51,408 bases of DNA from Clostridium lacusfryxellense (GTDB lineage Bacteria > Bacillota > Clostridia > Clostridiales > Clostridiaceae), in assembly GCF_018861735.1 (NCBI RefSeq), contig NZ_JAHLEB010000036.1, forward strand, positions 1 through 51,408, in the 5' to 3' direction. The notes under the pieces were generated by a model. That model was not told the DNA's origin. It made no database searches and saw only the letters and a list, made by a program, of their open reading frames with translations. Positions 31,860 to 40,739 of this stretch are shown here, piece after piece (position 1 is the first letter of the stretch; each line of letters starts with the position of its first letter). The translations under genes were made by a program, and so were the position numbers.

Positions 31860-33830
31860 TTAATACCTGTATAGCCATACCTCGTCAATATGAACAAAAT
31901 CCTCTGGACCACCCTCTGCATTAAATCCGATTGTACACTGCCCATTTGTTATTATGATATCAGACACATTCAATTGAAACCATTTTTTATCACAATCTAC
32001 ATGATTGGTGTTTAAGGATGCAACCACAGGTATATTACATCTTATTGCTTGTCCACCAAAATCCTTTACTTCCATGTAAAATATTCCATCATTACCGATA
32101 CGTTTTACTCTTGCATGTAACCCATACCTACCATTAGTTACGTTACTTGCTACCTGATAAGTATAAACATGAAATGGTGTGTCCAATGACTGCTTCATAC
32201 AAAACTTTCCGTCACTTATAGGGTTCATTGGATCGCGAAGAGGTCCATTTCCAACAATAAACCTATAGTGTAAATCATCATATATACCCTTAAAGCTATC
32301 TTCTGCTACAAAAGACGCATTAAGCTCTCCTATGCTCTCCCATCCTTTAGGTGCTACTTTCGTCTCCTTACCATCTTCTTCAAAGCTACCATTTGCAAGT
32401 ACATTTATACCTATTGGAAAACCTGGTATATGTTGCGGTATTACTTCTTCCACGTACGATCTTGCATCTTTCTGATTTTCAGAAAGATTTGCACCAGCTT
32501 CGTATGCTCCCAAACAAGGTGGATTATGTCTTTCATTTTTCTCTATATCCTTACATATTCCTGTGATATTCTCACCTTTTCCAATACATAAAGATTCTTC
32601 GTTTAATTTATAGCCTTCTACAGCTCCGCCCATTTCACCATTAATAAAACCAGCCTCACCAACAAAACTATTTTTATGAACCCCTTCTTTAGGTATTCCA
32701 TTTACCCATAAGTTATTTTCAAAAGCTATACTAACATCATCCATGCCAATTGATGTAATTCCTTTGAAAATATTATTTTTGCATTCATTTCCTACAGGGG
32801 TAACTGGGAGATTAGTTGCGACTTCAAAAATTTCACCACGTATACCAAAGGTATCCACAGTGTTATTGAAAATTTTAACTTTTTCATAGGTGTTTTTGTA
32901 ATCTGTATTAACAAAATCATACCATTGCATGAATCCTGACCCTACTCCAGAAATTACATTATTATAAATTTGAATATTTTCATTATGTGCTATAGGCGCA
33001 TTATCACTCCAGCAACCAAAATACTCACATCCCATACCAATTCCTGACATCCTCCTTCCACGCTCTTTTCTGCTACGAGTTTCATCAGTACAAACAATAT
33101 AATTATTTCTTATGATAATATTCATTGTGCTATCAAGGTATACTCCTACTGAAAGAACATCCTTTATAATGTTGTCTTCTACAAGTATCCCATCACCAAA
33201 AATAGGATCAATCCCCTCGCCCCAGCACTCATGTATGTAATTACCTCTAAACACGTTATTATAAGCATATGAACCTACTACAGCAGGCGCTATTGGTGGC
33301 TTAAAATAAGTATTAAGAATTTGTGGATGACTTCCTATATCGAAGCAATCTTTCCAAGCTTTAGCAATTAAATATACTTCATTGTTCTCAATTAAACAAT
33401 TATCTGAACGTACACTAATACCAAATTGTGCAATATCATGAACTTTACAATTTTTAATAGTAATTCCAAAACAATTAATCATAATGATGCCTGATGCAGG
33501 GGAATTACAAAACTCTAATCCATCAAATATGACATGACGAGTCCCGGGTGTAATATTTATAACAAATTCTTTTGGATGAATATCAGTTACTTTTGAAAAA
33601 TCAAAAATAGGAGTTTTTTCACTATAAGCCTTAAACGTAATTGGATTTTCCTCTGTTCCAATACAACTAATGTTCATGGGCGAATTAACCTCATATGTTC
33701 CGCCAAATACATTTACATTATCACCAGGCTTTACCATCATAGAAGCTTTCAAAATAGTAGCAAAAGCACTAGACTTTGAAATACCGGAGTTATCATCACT
33801 ACCAGAAGTTGAAACGTAATAATTTAACAA
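31860..33830 (-). CDS. Right-handed beta-helix protein, pectate-lyase-like, with C-terminal jelly-roll
   Basis: 656 aa, starting without a signal peptide (MLNYYVSTSGSDDNSGISKS), so apparently cytoplasmic although most relatives are secreted. The opening YYVSxxGSDxNxG...ATI.KA...PGD is typical of DUF1565/PL9-like beta-helix proteins; the coils are visible as repeated short Asn-rich segments (IIMINCFGITIKNCKVHDIA, NNVFRGNYIHECWGEG, NIIIRNNYIV, ENIQIYNNVISGVG) up to ~residue 400. The last ~170 residues look like a carbohydrate-binding jelly-roll (FEEDGKETKVAPKGWESIG ... FVHIDEVWLYRY). The TTG start has AAGGAGG at the very end of the GH8 gene, two nt separating the frames, so translation is coupled. 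Polysaccharide lyase or hydrolase activity is likely but not provable here. Confidence 0.75.
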   Translation of the reverse strand: MLNYYVSTSGSDDNSGISKSSAFATILKASMMVKPGDNVNVFGGTYEVNSPMNISCIGTEENPITFKAYSEKTPIFDFSKVTDIHPKEFVINITPGTRHVIFDGLEFCNSPASGIIMINCFGITIKNCKVHDIAQFGISVRSDNCLIENNEVYLIAKAWKDCFDIGSHPQILNTYFKPPIAPAVVGSYAYNNVFRGNYIHECWGEGIDPIFGDGILVEDNIIKDVLSVGVYLDSTMNIIIRNNYIVCTDETRSRKERGRRMSGIGMGCEYFGCWSDNAPIAHNENIQIYNNVISGVGSGFMQWYDFVNTDYKNTYEKVKIFNNTVDTFGIRGEIFEVATNLPVTPVGNECKNNIFKGITSIGMDDVSIAFENNLWVNGIPKEGVHKNSFVGEAGFINGEMGGAVEGYKLNEESLCIGKGENITGICKDIEKNERHNPPCLGAYEAGANLSENQKDARSYVEEVIPQHIPGFPIGINVLANGSFEEDGKETKVAPKGWESIGELNASFVAEDSFKGIYDDLHYRFIVGNGPLRDPMNPISDGKFCMKQSLDTPFHVYTYQVASNVTNGRYGLHARVKRIGNDGIFYMEVKDFGGQAIRCNIPVVASLNTNHVDCDKKWFQLNVSDIIITNGQCTIGFNAEGGPEDFVHIDEVWLYRY

Positions 33831-33832
33831 TT

Positions 33833-36760
33833 TTATTCCTCCTTGTTGTTAACAGACTTCTTGTTTAACTTACAATGTTTAGAGTGTTTACAGCCTTTGC
33901 ACTTTGGTACTTCTCTTGTCTTTGCTAGTACTATAACATTTATGCTTGCTGTATCCGCACTTGTTTTATCTAATGTCTTTGTTACTGTAAAGACCATCGC
34001 TATTGTTGTATTCTTTTTGGGTAATGTTATTTTCCCATCTAGAGATATAACTGCTGGTAATGAAGTTGCTGATTTTATCTCTATAGCATAACCTTCTGGA
34101 ACTGTTGGTAGTGTTAATGTTGTTGCATTCTTTACTGGTGCCACTACACTTGTTATTCCTGCCACTACAGTTGCAAGTGTTACTCTTCCACCATTAAATG
34201 TATCAATAGCACTATTTAATGTAGTTACTGCTTCATTTATATTTACTTGAGTTTTAGTTCCTACTCTATTATTTATTCCTTGCGCTGTTTCAATTTTATC
34301 TTTCAATATATCTTTTGATCCAACTACATATTCTATATTGCTCGCCCCATCATGTAATGATTGAGCAGCAGATATTGCAGCAATCAAAGCCGATTTATTA
34401 AGTACTACCTTACTAGCTAAAAGTGTAGTTTTTGCTTCATTTAAATTATTAACTGCTATGGTTATAGCTTCTGGTGTAATAGGTGTTAAATCACAAGCCA
34501 GTTGTGCAATAGCTATTGCAGCACTCATTGATATCTTTGAACCAATTTTAACTTGTCCCTCTATTGTGCCTTCTGTAAATGCATTCATTGTTGCTTTAGC
34601 ATCAATTATCGCTGACACTAATTCTATCTTTGTCACTTGGCTATTTATAAAGATTATTTTTGCTACGTTCAAAGCTAACACTGCATCATTAATTTCTGCT
34701 TGTGTTTTTGTTAGTGCATTAGCTGATATTGCAGAAGCAGTTGTGATTGCTGATTGCAATATAGCTTTTGTTCCAACTACATAGTTTGTAGCTTCGGTTC
34801 CCTCAACTGCAGCAGTATATAATGTTTGTACTGATGCTATTGCTGAATCTATTGCTGCAGTTACACTACTTGTAGACGCAACAAGTGTATCACTAGTTGT
34901 TGTGTTTCCTGAAATATCTTTTGCTACTACTCTAAAGCTATAACTGGTACTCGGAAGAAGGTTTGAAACAAGAAAATCATCATTAAAATAAACAGGCTTT
35001 GTACTAATTTTTGTAGCACCATTAAATACATCATAATTCACTGACAATCCACTATTATCCGTAGATGCATTCCATTTTAAAACAATGCTATTTGTAGTAG
35101 AAGACTTTTTAGCTAAACTTGCTGGCTTTGAAGGTAGTGTGGCATCAGCAACAGTTGTTACCGTAAGCACATCACTAGTTGTTTTATTCCCTGCTTCATC
35201 TTCTGCTACAACAGTAATGTTATAGGTTGTACCAGGATTTAATCGTTTTAACGGACAAGTAGTTGTACTTGTACCATACTGAGAATAATTTCCTTGATAC
35301 ACTGTATACTTCACTTTACCGCTATCATCAGTAGATGGTGTCCATGTTAAAGTAATAGTGTTTAAAGTTATTGATGATGCTGCTACATTTTTTGGTTTTG
35401 TTGGTGCTGTAGTATCAGCGGATACTGTAACTGGCATTTTATTGTTAGGATGTGCTTCCACATCGTTAAAGTTCGGCATATTTCCAGTAAGTGTCATCAT
35501 ACCAAGCACCAACAAACTATCTTGGTAATAATCCCCTGGCGAATCAGTAGTTATTTCAATGTCTTTTAAATAATCATACATTTTATTAAGTGATTCTTGA
35601 TTTGATGCATCCACCATAGCCGCTGGAGCCATCATGCCAACCATATTTCTAGGACTCGCATACGTAGCTTTAGCTGTTCCGTCTAAATTAAAGCTAGCGG
35701 GAGTTTGTGAGTACTCTCCACCCTTTTGTGTATTTATATAATTTGTAAACCATTTTACCTGTTGATCAGGCAGGTCATGTGCTAATGCATTGTTAGAAGT
35801 TCCATTCCATAAGTAGTCCATGGTAATCCTCCAAGGCACTCTACATGAATCAAAACCGTAGTGGTAATCATTAGGAAGCTTAGTAGTAGCATTAACAGAT
35901 ACTGGGCTGTAATCATGTTTGAATTTAAATGGTAATGCTCCACTAGGATTTAACTTACTAAAATAATCAAACAAACCATATGCCGCCTTAGTAGATTGAA
36001 TCCATTGTGTGTCACCAGTAGCCTTATAGAATTCACTAAAAGCTGCTGGCATTTGATATGAAGACATTGTAAAAGACCAATTTTGTACGTTAACAAGTTG
36101 TGATCTTGCCATAGTATATTGAGGTTTATTTACAGAATTTTTCATTAGATTATCTATTATAGTTTTTGCTTCTGCTAAATAATTAATTGCACCATTACTT
36201 CCCCATTGCTTGTCTGCCATTAACAATGCTAAAGCGGCATCTTCGTCTCCATCTGGAGCCAAATATGGGTTTACACCATTATTATCCTTGTCAATATTCC
36301 ATTCCATTAAACCAATACCTGGAATTAAATGACTCTTATAATATTTAAGAATTCTGTCAAAATCATTATGAGCATCATTAGTTGAATTTGCCATATAAAC
36401 AGATATTAACAAACCATATCCTGTTCCTTCGGAACAAGTTCCATTAGAATAGCTATCTCCAGCTAATACTCGAAGCTCTCCTGGTGCACAACCCTCTGCT
36501 GTTATATAAAGCTTCTTCCATCTAGTATACATTTTTAACATATCACTATTCATTTTATCTTGACTATCACTTTTGGGCATAATACCATTGGCATATTTAG
36601 TATTATGTGGAAAAGGATATTGTTCTACCGTTGTAGTAATTTCAGCAGCACGAACAGTTGAACTCATTGGAATTGAAATGCAGTTAACCGCAGCTAAAGT
36701 TATAGCCAACACTACATTAGCTATACGTGTAGCTTTTTTCTTTTTGATATTATGGAACAT
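33833..36760 (-). CDS. Secreted GH8 glycoside hydrolase with FN3 and FIVAR-like domains
   Basis: 975 aa. Signal peptide (KKKKATRIANVVLAITLAAV, cleavage near VRAAE). The GH8 (alpha/alpha)6 domain spans ~40-440: SNGTCSEGTGYGLL with general acid Glu 111 and LAPDGDEDAALALLMADKQW with Asp 170, consistent with an endo-acting beta-1,4-glucanase, xylanase or chitosanase. Then two fibronectin-III domains (each starting around TAPTKP and TLPSKP), three helical FIVAR-like repeats (TKTQAEINDAVLALNVAK and similar) and an Ig-like domain. The C-terminus ends in an odd cysteine-rich basic tail, CKGCKHSKHCKLNKK, with no LPXTG or dockerin. ATG at 36760 has GGGGGAG upstream; an earlier in-frame ATG lacks a ribosome site. 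First gene of its operon, behind a structured leader. Confidence 0.85.
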   Translation of the reverse strand: MFHNIKKKKATRIANVVLAITLAAVNCISIPMSSTVRAAEITTTVEQYPFPHNTKYANGIMPKSDSQDKMNSDMLKMYTRWKKLYITAEGCAPGELRVLAGDSYSNGTCSEGTGYGLLISVYMANSTNDAHNDFDRILKYYKSHLIPGIGLMEWNIDKDNNGVNPYLAPDGDEDAALALLMADKQWGSNGAINYLAEAKTIIDNLMKNSVNKPQYTMARSQLVNVQNWSFTMSSYQMPAAFSEFYKATGDTQWIQSTKAAYGLFDYFSKLNPSGALPFKFKHDYSPVSVNATTKLPNDYHYGFDSCRVPWRITMDYLWNGTSNNALAHDLPDQQVKWFTNYINTQKGGEYSQTPASFNLDGTAKATYASPRNMVGMMAPAAMVDASNQESLNKMYDYLKDIEITTDSPGDYYQDSLLVLGMMTLTGNMPNFNDVEAHPNNKMPVTVSADTTAPTKPKNVAASSITLNTITLTWTPSTDDSGKVKYTVYQGNYSQYGTSTTTCPLKRLNPGTTYNITVVAEDEAGNKTTSDVLTVTTVADATLPSKPASLAKKSSTTNSIVLKWNASTDNSGLSVNYDVFNGATKISTKPVYFNDDFLVSNLLPSTSYSFRVVAKDISGNTTTSDTLVASTSSVTAAIDSAIASVQTLYTAAVEGTEATNYVVGTKAILQSAITTASAISANALTKTQAEINDAVLALNVAKIIFINSQVTKIELVSAIIDAKATMNAFTEGTIEGQVKIGSKISMSAAIAIAQLACDLTPITPEAITIAVNNLNEAKTTLLASKVVLNKSALIAAISAAQSLHDGASNIEYVVGSKDILKDKIETAQGINNRVGTKTQVNINEAVTTLNSAIDTFNGGRVTLATVVAGITSVVAPVKNATTLTLPTVPEGYAIEIKSATSLPAVISLDGKITLPKKNTTIAMVFTVTKTLDKTSADTASINVIVLAKTREVPKCKGCKHSKHCKLNKKSVNNKEE

Positions 36761-36831
36761 TTTATCTCCCCCGTTAATTTTATTTTTTAACATATATAGG
36801 GCAAACATCTTTCTCTTAATTTTACTTTAGT

Positions 36832-36916
36832 GACAGTTAGACTGTCTATAGCACTCTTTTGCCCGATAAACTAGCTGAAGTAAAGCTTTACAAGGTTTAT
36901 ATCCTCTATGGCAAAA
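36832..36916 (-). promoter_or_regulatory. Highly folded leader upstream of the GH8 gene
   Basis: Nested complementary blocks in the 270-nt gap before the GH8 start: GGCAAAA (36910-36916) with TTTTGCCC (36857-36864); inside them GTTTATATC (36895-36903) with GATAAAC (36865-36871); at the centre the perfect palindrome GTAAAGCTTTAC (36880-36891); and downstream the hairpin GACAGTTAGACTGTC (36832-36846). If transcribed it forms one long branched stem plus a hairpin. No established riboswitch core (including c-di-GMP classes) was recognised. The rest of the gap, to 37029, shows nothing else clear. Confidence 0.4.
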
Positions 36917-37029
36917 AATTCATATTACAACAAATATTTAATTATCGTCAAATTAGTAATATATCATGCTATTATCTACATTATTAAAAAAAGAATGGTA
37001 CACACAAAAATTTGTGAACCATCATAACT

Positions 37030-37219
37030 CTAGTAACCTTTAACACTACCCATTACAAGTCCCTTTGTAAAATGTTTCTGTAGAAATGGATATGGAAACC
37101 ATTTTGCATCACCCAAAAATAAAATCGGATTAAATACTAGAGATTTAATAACATCATTTATTATTCCCGTGGAAGGTGAAAAAGTATCAATAACAATACC
37201 ACCTACGATAACCCATGAT
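37030..37219 (-). pseudogene. Chimeric relic of LplB and LplC permease genes
   Basis: Two fragments fused in frame: FLSWVIVGGIVIDTFSPSTG to FLGDAKWFPY, nearly identical to the middle of the LplB permease at 40740-41687, followed directly by PFLQKHFTKGLVMGSVKG, the C-terminus of the LplC permease at 39817-40698. The DNA of the last ~57 nt differs from the intact gene at about two positions, so the duplication is recent. The remainder of both genes was deleted. Its upstream side runs straight into the terminator stem of the GH9 operon. It encodes no complete membrane domain and is not functional. Confidence 0.8.
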
Positions 37220-37224
37220 AAAAA

Positions 37225-37262
37225 ACGGGGTTGTTCCGAAACCTTCGTTTCAACAACCCCGT
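37225..37262 (-). terminator. Strong rho-independent terminator of the importer-GH9 operon
   Basis: On the minus strand ACGGGGTTGTTGAAAC pairs through GTTTCGGAACAACCCCGT, a long near-continuous stem with a 4-nt loop, followed by TTTTTT (37219-37224 as A's on the plus strand). About 70 nt beyond the GH9 stop. Confidence 0.9.
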
Positions 37263-37329
37263 ATTTTGCCATCTCAATTCATTTAGTATCATTTATCTTC
37301 TAAGATTTTCTAAACTTATAACTTGAGTT

Positions 37330-39780
37330 TTACTCCTTAAGACCGAAAGCGTATAGACAGCCAAAAGCATAGCAAGCGGGAGCCATGGTCCCATCTACAG
37401 TCCACTCAGTAAGGCTTGGTAGGTCAATTTCAAAATAGGATTCTACATCTGGCCAATCCTCAAAGTTGGAGGGATAAACAACATCCTCCTTAGGAATGAA
37501 TGGGAACCGCTTATCACCTCTTCTCATTCGACAGGGTCCACACACTGTAATCCCTTCATGCACCTTTTGGCCAGTTACCCTAGCTTCTATGTGGAGAGTG
37601 TGTGTCGTGTAGTTTGAACCCACCCCTGTGGTATAAACCATATTCATTGGGTTTGCCCCCAGACAGAAAAGTGTTGAATCAAGTACCGATTCAAGATATT
37701 TCTTATCTTTAGTCAGGTAGTAAGCCCTCATACAGGAAATTGTATTTGGAGCAGAATAAAATGGATTCCAATTACCTTGTGGCATCATTGGATCTAGAGC
37801 TCCTAATGAGAAGGCATTCCCTTTTTGATATTCCATAGTCTTACTTGCATCCTCTAAAATAATCCTCAGGCATCTGCTACTAATTAATGACTCCTTACTA
37901 TTTTCATCTAACACCATATATACAAAAGCGGCGTCCTCCAACTCATCTCCAAAAGTATCTACAAATAGCTTGTGCCATTTTGCTTCACCAGTCATACGAT
38001 ACATTTCGATGGCAGCAAGATTACGTTCTTTATTTATATTCTTCATTGCTTCTTGCGTATATTTCCCTTCACTGTATAAAGGATTTGATACGAATTCCTT
38101 TTCAGCCCATTCCAAAGCTTTCAGTGAACTAATCCTATATTCATCTGATAGCTGCATGTCATAGCTTTTTAAAATGTATGCAGCACGTGCTGCCACACCG
38201 CTATAGATATAACTTGACCAACAGTCAGGTGCATAGATGTAAGCTTTCAAAGATTCCTGCCAACTAGTTTCCCCTGCAACAGGATGTTCTTGAACTTCAA
38301 TTCCACCTCTAATTCCACCTTCTTTTGTTTGAGCCCTTTTGTAAAAGTCTATATTCCAAAATGCCTCATACAGAATATCTGGAAGAGGCTTAACGCTTTC
38401 AGGAATATTAAAGTTTAATCCCTGAAAAGCAGATTCGCAAATAGTCATCAATTCAAGATGTTGTCTTGTAGCCGCTAGGTGTTGTACTCTCCTGTCCCAA
38501 TCAGCCGCATCAAAATATCCACCCCAAATACCTTCCACTACCTCATCAGTAACTCCTTCAAGCAATTCATGGAAATTATTTTTTGCTATTCCAAAGGCAT
38601 TAATACCGTTTCCAGAAACCTCAAGTGTAGTAGTAGATTGATTTACAATCAGACCATCATCGGGGTGATAGGAGCGTTTCCTAAAGAAATCAGTATATGG
38701 TTTTTCAAGTCCAATGCCACTTCGTTGATGATAGAATCCCCTCATGGACTTTATAAAGAGATTCTTCCACACATTTTCTCCGATTTCAAAAGGATAACTT
38801 ACTCCTATACCATTTATATGAATGACATACTCACCCTCTTGCTGGAAATCCGAAAAATCCAAAATATATACATCCGTCAGGTTATGATTCCTTATTTCGC
38901 TCTGGTATTCGAGCCTGTCCGCTGGCCAATTCATAGTGATTTTCCCTTTGTAAGCAGCCTTTCGTGTTATTTTGTCAATTAATTCAAATTCGCAACAGTC
39001 GTCATATGAAAGCTTTCCGCCATCTGCGATCCAGGTGGAGAGATATGCCTTCTTTGGGCGATTTTCTTTGAGAAAACCTACCTGATTAACATGAATAGCA
39101 TTACTTCTACACAAATATTCGTCAAACACAAATTTGATAGGATTGATATTTGCATCAAAGAGAATATCATAACCTTTTCCATGTTCAAGATTGGAATCAA
39201 GTTCAAGATAAATACTGTGCTCATAAGAGAACGACCACGGGCTATTGCCATCTCGGTCTAATGGTCTCTTCTTGCGCCAGATATGCTTTACACATATGGT
39301 CTTATCGTCAGTTTTGATATGATAGCAACTCTTATCAGTGACCTTATCCATATCCAATGGTTGCCCCTCAGCATCCCCAAACATAAAGATTTTAGGATCT
39401 TGCATATCAATGATTCCAATCTCTTCATCCTCAGAATATAACGCTATTTTATTTTTAAAAACCTTAATGACTTCTCCATTATTAGCATAATAACGTTCTC
39501 TTGAACCATCTTTGGTGATAAATATATTATTATAATCAACGACCAGTGCTCCTATTCTTTCTTTACCTCTGTTGATCTCTTTTTCTCTAACAGCATATGG
39601 ACTAAAAGACTTCATCTTGATTACGTCGCCTTCCAAAGGAATGTAATCGACCTGCCTCATGCCTGTGATTTCAAATTCACATATTTTTATCTCCAGAATA
39701 TTTTTAGAAACCGCACCAATAAAAGATACCCACGGCTTTTTTTCGCCAGTTAGTTTGGTATTGCTCACCACTTTAAGCAC
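37330..39780 (-). CDS. GH9 glycoside hydrolase, cytoplasmic form
   Basis: 816 aa. The N-terminal ~230 residues are a unique strand-rich region, followed by an Ig-like CelD_N domain (AIHVNQVGFLKENRPKKAYL ... YVIHINGIGVSYPFEIGENV) and the GH9 (alpha/alpha)6 barrel: FYHQRSGIGLEKPYTDF, IWGGYFDAADWDRRVQH (catalytic Asp in the DAAD block, normally DAGD), CLGANPMNMVYTTGVGSNY and SLTEWTVDGTMAPACYAFG, whose Glu is at the position of the general acid. No signal peptide, so it acts on imported oligosaccharides, perhaps as an exo-glucosidase or glucosaminidase-like enzyme. GTG at 39780 is too close to AAGGA; one of the next GTG codons (around 39771) may be the true start. Last gene of the importer operon. 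Confidence 0.8.
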   Translation of the reverse strand: MLKVVSNTKLTGEKKPWVSFIGAVSKNILEIKICEFEITGMRQVDYIPLEGDVIKMKSFSPYAVREKEINRGKERIGALVVDYNNIFITKDGSRERYYANNGEVIKVFKNKIALYSEDEEIGIIDMQDPKIFMFGDAEGQPLDMDKVTDKSCYHIKTDDKTICVKHIWRKKRPLDRDGNSPWSFSYEHSIYLELDSNLEHGKGYDILFDANINPIKFVFDEYLCRSNAIHVNQVGFLKENRPKKAYLSTWIADGGKLSYDDCCEFELIDKITRKAAYKGKITMNWPADRLEYQSEIRNHNLTDVYILDFSDFQQEGEYVIHINGIGVSYPFEIGENVWKNLFIKSMRGFYHQRSGIGLEKPYTDFFRKRSYHPDDGLIVNQSTTTLEVSGNGINAFGIAKNNFHELLEGVTDEVVEGIWGGYFDAADWDRRVQHLAATRQHLELMTICESAFQGLNFNIPESVKPLPDILYEAFWNIDFYKRAQTKEGGIRGGIEVQEHPVAGETSWQESLKAYIYAPDCWSSYIYSGVAARAAYILKSYDMQLSDEYRISSLKALEWAEKEFVSNPLYSEGKYTQEAMKNINKERNLAAIEMYRMTGEAKWHKLFVDTFGDELEDAAFVYMVLDENSKESLISSRCLRIILEDASKTMEYQKGNAFSLGALDPMMPQGNWNPFYSAPNTISCMRAYYLTKDKKYLESVLDSTLFCLGANPMNMVYTTGVGSNYTTHTLHIEARVTGQKVHEGITVCGPCRMRRGDKRFPFIPKEDVVYPSNFEDWPDVESYFEIDLPSLTEWTVDGTMAPACYAFGCLYAFGLKE

Positions 39781-39816
39781 ATCCTTATATAATATTTTAT
39801 TTGTTTTTATAACCCT

Positions 39817-40698
39817 TTAACCTTTAACACTACCCATTACAAGCCCCTTTGTAAAATGCTTCTGTAGAAATGGATAAACACATAATATAGGAAATACTGC
39901 TACAAATATTTGTGCTGCTTTCTGTGTTCTGTTAGATACAGCCTTTAATGACGCAACTTGCTCTGAAGTTATTAAAGAGAGATCAACAGTCATAATTTTC
40001 GTCTGTAAATAGCTCTGCAATGGATAATGATCAGCTGTATTCATGTAAATAAGCCCATCAAACCAACTATTCCAATGTCCTACCATACAAAACAATAAAA
40101 TAGTTGCTAAACATGGTTTTGATAATGGCAAGATTATATCCCATAGAACTTTAAGATGATCTGCTCCATCTATAAATGCAGCTTCACTTATTTCCTTTGG
40201 TAACCCTTTAAAAAAGTTCATAAGTAGTATTATATTAAACACTGGAACAGCATTCGGAATTACCAATGCCCAAATAGTATCTACCATATGTAGTTTACTA
40301 ATAAGCATATATGTAGGTATTAGTCCTCCACTGAAAAGCATTGTTACAATAAGCATCCATCTGTAAAATGCTTTACCTTTAAATTCATTGTCATTCAATG
40401 ACATTGGATAGGCAACCAAAATAGTAATAAGCATTTGTAGTGATGCACCAATTATTAGTCTTTTAACAGAAACCATAAATGCTAAACCAAATGCTGAATT
40501 ACTAATTATATATTTATAAGAGTCTAAGGTAAATTCTTTAGGCCAAAGCTTTACCTCTCCGGCACTAACTGCATTTGCAGAGCTAAAAGATACTGCTAAC
40601 ACATTAAGAAGTGGGAAAAGACAAATAAATGCTAAAAATATAATAAATGTGTAGTTAAATGTTTGAAATATTTTTCTAGATAAAGAATTATCTATCAC
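39817..40698 (-). CDS. ABC sugar transporter permease, LplC/YtcP type
   Basis: 293 aa inner membrane protein with six predicted transmembrane helices, MalG-like. The EAA loop that contacts the ATPase is EAAFIDGADHLKVLWDIILPLSKP, and the C-terminal VYPFLQKHFTKGLVMGSVKG is the standard ending of the LplC subfamily. GTG start at 40698 behind AGAAGG. It lies about 40 nt behind the LplB permease and 36 nt before the GH9 gene, all one operon with the lipoprotein at 41766. No ATP-binding subunit is in the window; such importers normally share an MsmX-type ATPase encoded elsewhere. Confidence 0.95.
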   Translation of the reverse strand: MIDNSLSRKIFQTFNYTFIIFLAFICLFPLLNVLAVSFSSANAVSAGEVKLWPKEFTLDSYKYIISNSAFGLAFMVSVKRLIIGASLQMLITILVAYPMSLNDNEFKGKAFYRWMLIVTMLFSGGLIPTYMLISKLHMVDTIWALVIPNAVPVFNIILLMNFFKGLPKEISEAAFIDGADHLKVLWDIILPLSKPCLATILLFCMVGHWNSWFDGLIYMNTADHYPLQSYLQTKIMTVDLSLITSEQVASLKAVSNRTQKAAQIFVAVFPILCVYPFLQKHFTKGLVMGSVKG

Positions 40699-40739
40699 AA
40701 CTTTTCACCTTCTCTTTTATAGATTTATCACACTCATTT

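Noticed and set aside
33843-34784. Plus-strand open frames across the GH8 C-terminal repeats
   Set aside because: They mirror the low-complexity Ala/Thr/Ile-rich helical repeats on the minus strand and have no ribosome sites or recognisable domains.
34150-34850. Internal repeats that might suggest a CRISPR-like array
   Set aside because: The repetition is at protein level (FIVAR-like domains of the GH8 enzyme), not short exact repeats with unique spacers.
36832-36916. A cyclic-di-GMP riboswitch ahead of the GH8 gene
   Set aside because: The invariant core blocks of either known c-di-GMP class are not present; only generic stems are seen.
37030-37272. An 80-codon open frame read as an independent small membrane protein
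   Set aside because: It is a fusion of pieces of the neighbouring permease genes, and its first ~16 codons are the two arms of a terminator hairpin.
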